A stretch of 64,000 bases of DNA from Lumbricus terrestris (Eukaryota > Annelida > Clitellata > Crassiclitellata > Lumbricidae), in the NCBI GenBank assembly GCA_949752735.1, contig OX457042.1, positions 25,500,103 to 25,564,102 of the forward strand, in the 5' to 3' direction. The position numbers were made by a program, and so were the translations under genes. The notes beneath the pieces are model-generated. The model saw only the letters and a program-made list of their open reading frames with translations, had not been told where the DNA came from and did not search any database. Position 1 is the stretch's first letter. Each line of letters opens with the position of its first letter. Positions 58,240-64,000 of this stretch are shown here, piece after piece.

Positions 58240-59180
58240 TTTTCAGAGTTACTGTTTTTTGTGCTGATATCGCTCGGCTTGGTCACTTCCCCACGACCGT
58301 TCCTTCTCTGCAGTCTAGGCCTACGTACGGCTCTCCAAGGACTCCACGGGTCCCTGCTGCCCCTTTGGCCTACCACAAGGTTCTGTGTTGGGCCCTTCTC
58401 TGTATATTATTTATACTGCTAATCTTGATCCTCTCCTATAGCCGCTTGTCGTTCTGAGCCGAGCCTATCTTCATGGGCGGAGACCTAGGGGGGGGCAGGG
58501 GACGGTCCCCCCAATGGAGGTGTTGGGGGACGGCCCATACATTTGCCCCCCCCCCCCAATCGTTGAGCGTGACGACTAAAAAAAAGGTCATCAACTTTTT
58601 TGGCGGCGAAAATAAAAAATTTCGTCGAGATTTCGCCGGATGACTAAAAAAAGGTCGTCAGAAATTTTGGCCGGTAAAAGATGGAAATTTTTCGGCGACA
58701 CTGAGAGCCGTTCGTCCGCCAAAAAATCTCGCGTCTTTCCGTCTCCCCGCCCAGGTCTCCGACTCTCCGCCCATGCCTATCTTATGCGGATGACCTGCCG
58801 GCGTTTCTGCACTGTCCTGCGCCATCAGCCATTTCCTCAGTCCGGGTCATGAGTTGGTAATGGAGGCTGTGGAGGCTTGGGTGTCCTCAAATCGTCTGCG
58901 TCTTAACTTGTCTAAAATCCAGTTTATTTGGCTTGGCACACACCAGCAGCTCGCAAAAGTTGAGCTGGAGTCTTTACCTTGGAGTTCCCGTAGTTTCCGG
59001 CCCTCTATGTGGATTGTCCGACGATTCGTATTTGGTGTTTGGAGCGGGTCTGGCGCTCAGCGGCGCGCCTTATTGATGGCATCCCAAGACTCGGCCATGT
59101 CACTGAATATATGCAGAATGCCTTGCATTGGCTCCCTATCCCAAAATTTATACCGGATCTTTATATCCCACAGTATCCCA
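58240..59180 (+). pseudogene. Fragment of a non-LTR retrotransposon reverse transcriptase
   Basis: In shifting frames it reads the RT block GLPQGSVLGPSLYIIYTANL, then (after the hAT insertion) YADDL, then SSNRLRLNLSKIQFIWLGTH, then ERVWRSAARLIDGIPRLGHV and MQNALHWLPIPKF. These are the ordered C-terminal RT motifs of CR1/L2/jockey-like LINEs. Stops and frameshifts make it dead. No endonuclease domain is visible. Confidence 0.88.
58472..58775. mobile_element. hAT-type MITE inserted in a LINE reverse-transcriptase gene
   Basis: Ends CATGGGCGGAG and CTCCGCCCATG; perfect 8-bp duplication CCTATCTT (58464-58471 and 58776-58783). It splits the LINE fragment at the YADD catalytic motif. Same family as 61168-61440. 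Confidence 0.92.
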
Positions 59181-59204
59181 CGCTTCTTCTCTGCTTCTCT
59201 TTGT

Positions 59205-59546
59205 GGATGGGTTGGTATAATGGATAACATTCCGGCTTGAAGTGCTTACGGTAAGCGGTTCGAATCCAGCAGGGCCCTTTGGGTTTAGATCTTCCTTCAT
59301 AGTGGCGGCTAAAAGTAGCCTAGGCCTACATAGAGCGTGCGCCTCGCATAGCTGCATAGCCTGTTTGTGATTTAGACCCGTTTCTGTGATTTGCGTTCTT
59401 GTTAGGCTAATTGCTTCAACTGCATAGGCGAACTAGTTCGCACTGCACAACTTTACACAGTAGGCCTAACCGGTTGTGGTCTGTCAACCGGATTGTTGAA
59501 AATAAATGAAAACTTATTATTATTACTACTACTACTACTACTATTA
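59205..59546 (+). mobile_element. Second tRNA-derived SINE type
   Basis: Head GGATGGGTTGGTATAATGGA with A box, B box GGTTCGAATCC at about 59256, an unrelated body, and a 3' end in ATT/ACT trinucleotide repeats. Its sequence differs from the main SINE family. Confidence 0.65.
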
Positions 59547-59668
59547 TAAGTCATTCACTCTCAATTGCTCAGCGCTTCGGCGTGAAACTCCGATTCAGTG
59601 TCCACGCTGTAGTTGGGATCGCTTCTGAGCAGATATCTTGAAGGAGTGTCATAACAAATGCACACAGG
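59547..59668 (+). mobile_element. SINE 3' part
   Basis: Plus-strand body and tail (TCAATTGCTCAGCGCTTCGG, GAAACTCCGATTCAGTGTCC, ending AACAAATGCACAC) without its tRNA-like head; directly after a TTA/CTA-type repeat tail. Confidence 0.78.
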
Positions 59669-60418
59669 CCTGCATAGGCTACATTATCATCATCATCATC
59701 ATCATATTAGGCTATTCTCTGAATAGACCTACCCTATCCCAAGCTACTTCCATCACTCATTATAAAACACGAACTACAATAAGCTTATTGTATTTAATTG
59801 AATCGACAAAATTCGAAGACAAAATATTTACAGACGTTCGTAAGAAAGACACTGCAGTGGAAAAGAAACGGAAAACCGCACGCAGTCTGTGTTCAAGCAA
59901 AAAAACCGGCGTCACTCGGAGAGTCGGAGTCCGATGTGATGGGTGAGAAAGTGCATCTTGTATAGTAGCCTACTGTTGATGAACTTCCTGCACATCACAA
60001 TCTCTCAGCGTTCCCAAAACACCTAGATAATAATAAATTAATGATAATGATGCCGATGATTGATGATGATGATGACAATGATAATAATAGGCCTAATAAA
60101 AATTAAAATAATAAATTGACAATCATTATCAAAATAATGATAATAATCGCTATAATCGTAATAACCACAATAATATTCTTTCAAAATCTAGTTTCTGATT
60201 AGTGGGGAATAGCTTTGGCAATTTATTTATCACTAGGCCCAATATAATTCTAATTAGTTTGTAATTCTAGGGACCATGTCATAGCAGCGTATAGGCTACA
60301 AACTTTACTAAGGTTACGTTTCGATAACATTCATTGATGGCAGCACATTGCATTAATCACATTCGCCATCGTATTTGCGCTTATGAAGCGCAACGCAGCA
60401 ATTCAGAGGGACCCCGAT

Positions 60419-60881
60419 GAGTGTGTAATGATATAGGCGTCTCTTGGGATAACTCGCCGCTCCCTCCTCCCCCCATAGGTGCAATCACGTCCTAAAAGTT
60501 GGGGGGACCAAATGAATCACGTCCTAAAAGTTGGGGGAACCATAATAATAAAGTTAGGGGACCACTCAAAAGTTGGGGGGACGCGTCCCGTGGGTCCCAT
60601 AGGGTGGTTGCGCCTATGCCCCCCCCAGGAACGGCATTCCCAGAAAATGAAACAACTGCTTTTTAAATGTAAAGTGAAGATCTAACCACTGGAAGAATTA
60701 AGAAATATAATTAGAGAGGGCAAATTAGATATGATAATTATACTAACAAAGGTCATCAGAAAGAGTTTAAAAACCTTTCCGCTGGGCAGCTCCACGCACC
60801 TCAGAGGTTGGTCGTCCGCCAAACGATGGATTCCCCCTCTCCCCAAACCCCGCCCCAAGCAGGGGGATAGATTAAGCACTG
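60419..60881. mobile_element. hAT-type MITE, host of a nested MITE
   Basis: Left end GAGTGTGTAATGA (decayed CAGTG...), right end TAGATTAAGCACTG. Flanks ACCCCGAT and CCTCCGAT agree at six of eight positions. Same family as 53343-53676, interrupted by 60474-60618. Confidence 0.7.
60474..60618. mobile_element. Small hAT-like MITE nested in 60419-60881
   Basis: Ends CATAGGTGCAATCAC and GTGGTTGCGCCTATG are imperfect inverted repeats. C-rich flanks (CCTCCCCC and CCCCCCCC) prevent a firm target-duplication call. The interior repeats CACGTCCTAAAAGTTGGGGG twice. Confidence 0.7.
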
Positions 60882-61167
60882 CCTCCGATTCAAGTCTGTG
60901 ACCAACAAATAAATGGACTATTCGGACGTTTCCAGCCAGTACAGGGCAAGATAAGGAAGACTGAGGAGCCCAGGACGCAGTTCCTGCCAGAGATGACTCC
61001 ATCAAGAGACGCAAACGTGAGCAAAACTTGACCTAAATCTTTGAGCAAAAGCAGACGCAGGTGGGGAGCAGCCAGAGCAGGCATCTGGCGGCCGGTCGAG
61101 TGGAGATAGGAGCAGGAGTGAAGAGACCGGGGTATAATGGCAGGCCTACCAGTAGCCTACTCATGAA

Positions 61168-61440
61168 CATTGGCGGAGACTTGATCTAGAAGTTGGGGGG
61201 GGGGGCGAACGAGTGCCCGAAAGACGATCGCCGAGTCGCCGACAAATTTTCCATTTTCATCGGCAAAAATTTATAACGACCATTTTTTAGTCGTTTGGTC
61301 CAAATCTTATGAAAACATAATATAATTTTCCCTTATTTATAAACTTTACTTCTTGCAATACTGGAGGGGACATGGCAATGGACGGTCCCCCACCACAAAT
61401 ATTGGGGGAACGTCTCCCCTCCCCTAAGTCTCCGCCCATG
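61168..61440. mobile_element. hAT-type MITE, sister of 58472-58775
   Basis: Ends CATTGGCGGAGACTTG and AAGTCTCCGCCCATG. Flanks CTCATGAA and TTCATCAA agree at six of eight positions. It shares the GGACGGTCCCCC and TTGGGGGAACG blocks with 58472-58775. Confidence 0.82.
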
Positions 61441-61624
61441 TTCATCAAGGAGTTACTGGGACACTGTAGGCCAGACTGGCCAGTAGGATTTGTTCCCTAA
61501 TGAAAGCAGATGGGCGGCCTATCGATGCGGACAAACCTCGGGAAACAGCGATGGCGAGAATTTCCGGGAGTTGTGATATTCGCCCCTTCCTCATCACCCC
61601 CACACACACACACCCTTACCCAAG

Positions 61625-61735
61625 TCTGTCTTTGGACGCCATAGGCTAGTAAAGTCCTCACTGCCCACCCCAAGTCTGCATAAATTAATTGCTTATCGAC
61701 CCCAGTTATTTTTCTACAATTCTCATACGGTCATA
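61625..61735. mobile_element. Partial copy of the 143-bp hAT MITE (right part)
   Basis: It shares the stretch ending CCCCAGTTATTTTTCTACAA then TTCTCATACG with the right half of 11984-12126. No left terminus is visible. Confidence 0.5.
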
Positions 61736-62699
61736 CCCCTGTAAACAACCGATACGGTCAAGGCGGGCAGCCTCTGCAGCGCTAAATACTGACACCTAAA
61801 TAATGATGTCGTTGAATAAACGGGAGAAATAATCGCGCGTCTCGCATACGCCTGTTGTTTACTTCGGCCATTTTGAAGACGCGTCCTGAAAGGATTCAAC
61901 GGCTTTTTCGACGGGATGCACAGCTGCTTGAATTGGACTGTGGTTGATTTCACGCAAGAACCTCCATCGACCACAGCAACCACCAGAAATAGCATTCATC
62001 ATGGTCGAGTTGGGTTGCTTGAACAGGTTTCTCGCTGTTGGATGCAGGCAGAACCTATGCTGAAGCAGAAGTTCGCGGGAGGAGAATTCCCTGCAAGACA
62101 CGAAAGCAACAGTGTTGAAAACGCATTAAAAGCCTCTTGAAACCATAGACGACTAGATCTAAGCAACATAAATACGCACGTCTAACCTGGAATATTAGAA
62201 TAAACTGTTGCCACGAACAGAATCTGATAGGCTAATAAAGTTCTATTTCTGGATGCTTAATTTGTCATAGATACGCTTAGTCACGACAACTACTAGACGC
62301 GTGCGTCATTGGATCGTATGAATAATGAGTTTTATTACTCCATCGCTGCCACAACGAATATCGAAGTCATGCAAAGCTCACGTACACAATTATAATATTA
62401 AGTCTCCCATGTAGCGCAATATTCGTGATACACAATGTACAATCCCATTTTTAAAATAGGCCAAGCCTTTACTGTGGCGTAGCTATATGTACTTGTATTA
62501 TTGTACATCCCACCCCAGTGATGGCATGCGCGCGCCTCCACCCAGAAGAAATTTTGAATTTTAAGGAGACATCGTCAGTGAAACGTTCTATGTTTTTTTT
62601 AGTTGTAAGGCCCAGGCCTTTGCCTTGCACTTTTGGTCAAAAATTCGATTTAGGATTAGCATTTAGGCCTAACAATTATAACACTAATAATATAATACT

Positions 62700-62704
62700 A
62701 ACAA

Positions 62705-62766
<62 letters not shown>

Positions 62767-62812
62767 GATGTATGACACTACTACTACTACTACAACTAAT
62801 AATAATAATTAC

Positions 62813-62860
<48 letters not shown>

Positions 62861-62900
62861 CATCATCGTTATTATAATGATAACGATAATGATACTAACA
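62700..62900. repeat. CTG, ATG, ACT and TTA trinucleotide repeats in series
   Basis: GCTGCTGCTG, GATGATGATG, ACTACTACT and TTATTATTA blocks follow each other in 200 bp. ORFs here are homopolymeric. Confidence 0.92.
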
Positions 62901-64000
62901 ACAGCAAGAATTAGTCGTCCCAAATTTGACTGCCTCTCAGCAATTCAGGCCTATATAATTGGCCCAAGGTGGGCCTGGTTATAAGTGGATAAGCTTAATC
63001 CTGATGTGTTATGTACCTACCCTGGGGAAAATAACAATAGGTTATAATTATACTGACCGTCGGAGTAACAATAACAACAACAGTAATAATTAATAGCCTA
63101 ATAATTATTAACAACAACAACAACAACAGCAAGAAATAGCAAACGACATCAAAATACGCTTATACCTCAACAGCAGTCGCTGGTGAGCAAATCTGAGGTT
63201 TGCTCCATAAGCCAAAGCCCTTCTACAAATGGAATAGGCCTACAGCCGCACAGCGTATACTCTGCTAGGCCCTAATAGCCGCCCTATAATAACGTTCTTT
63301 GAGTAGTCGCTTGAAGTACATGTATAAACACTTGCCAATCGATGCTATTAATAGATCCACTGGAGGTGTGCGTCATTGTCTAACGCCGGCCTTCTCTGTC
63401 GACGCTACTCGTAACTGTTTCGATTTCATCCACGTGTTTACTGTGACCTGTTAGGCCTACAGTAGTACAGAGAACGCGACTTATAATAATTGAGCATATT
63501 AATTAGGCCTAATTAGCTAGTTAACTTACAATGTAGTTAATGATGTCATTATGCATAGAAGGATCCTTCACACCTTCATCCATTCACAAATTCATTCATC
63601 CATCCGTCTATGCTTCAATCATATTGAAGTTTTCGTTAACGAAAACTATGACTAAGACATCGGGCAATAACGATAACGAATAAAAACGAAAACTGAGGTC
63701 TTGCATCTTTAACTAGAGCCAATGACAAATGAATAGCTATAACGTCTCTACTCTACCATCAATTTATTCTTAGAGCAGATAATAATTATTGTAGCGATCT
63801 TCTCAGTCGCTGAGATCATAATTTTGTGTTGACCGGAATGTTGTTGTCGGCATATCCCTCGGTTGGCCGAATTCTTTTTCGGCGGATATTCGGCCCAAAG
63901 CAGCATTCGGACCTCTTATATTGGAAGCCAAATTCAGCAACAGGCTAACCTCCATTGCATGCCCTGCTAACCTTTCTGCAGTCGCTCCCTGTCTATAGCT

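Larger units (their letters stand above)
61441..64000. other. No gene recognised; repeats and a short palindrome
   Basis: Frequent TAGGCCTA words and trinucleotide repeats. At about 63634 there is a perfect palindrome GTTTTCGTTAACGAAAAC followed by a partial AACGATAACGAATAAAAACG echo at about 63667, suggestive of a decayed transposon end. Around 61858 is TTCGGCCATTTTGAAG, a YY1-like CCATTTT context that could be a promoter, but no exon could be supported. Confidence 0.5.

Noticed and set aside
61723..62140. ORFs on both strands near a possible promoter-like CCATTTT site
   Set aside because: Three overlapping frames are open on both strands; no known motif or splice signal supports any of them.

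Overview
This window is eukaryotic, from an animal genome. It is intron-rich and crowded with microsatellites, tRNA-derived SINEs and small DNA transposons, and it has no operon structure. One large plus-strand gene fills the first 46.4 kb. I could assemble 19 coding exons (1013 to 46438). Every splice phase agrees, and the exon lengths sum to 3,032 nt, which is two bases completing a split codon, 1,009 codons and a stop. The product is a single-pass cell-surface protein of the DCC/neogenin/protogenin (IgDCC) superfamily: three Ig domains, five fibronectin type III domains, one transmembrane helix and a cytoplasmic tail of about 120 residues. The first exons (signal peptide and presumably one more Ig domain) lie upstream of base 1. 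Four Ig plus five FN3 domains is the protogenin/IGDCC4 layout (DCC and neogenin have six FN3), so protogenin-like is the best name. The organism is most likely a marine invertebrate, possibly a non-vertebrate deuterostome. This is inferred from the domain layout and repeat style, and the species is not determined.

Layout: 1-1012 intron; 1013-5557 exons 1-3 (two Ig halves, then the first half of the next Ig); 8880-9032 exon 4; 9033-16714 a 7.7-kb intron carrying an 18-bp satellite with higher-order structure, an 83-bp tandem array and long polypyrimidine/polypurine tracts; 16715-23460 exons 5-10 (last Ig and FN3 1 to 3a); 23461-30236 a 6.8-kb intron holding a possible opposite-strand exon and a CpG-rich island; 30237-42622 exons 11-15 (FN3 3b to 5); 43604-46438 transmembrane and cytoplasmic exons. 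After the stop come about 9 kb poor in tandem repeats, probably including a long 3' UTR, then a transposon-rich stretch to 64000 with no recognisable host gene.

The transposon content is unusually legible. At least nine hAT-type non-autonomous elements can be delimited by terminal inverted repeats plus 8-bp target-site duplications (perfect or nearly so), several of them nested (three levels at 37596-41280). There is also a piggyBac-type element with TTAA ends, two LINE reverse-transcriptase fragments, and an abundant tRNA-derived SINE family whose 3' tail resembles that of the LINE. Several repeats touch the splice sites of the main gene: a hAT element supplies most of the 3' splice region of exon 11, a 41-bp tandem duplication has multiplied the acceptor of exon 14, and tandem repeats flank both sides of exon 12. 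I see no prokaryotic-type system, CRISPR array or intact tRNA/rRNA gene.
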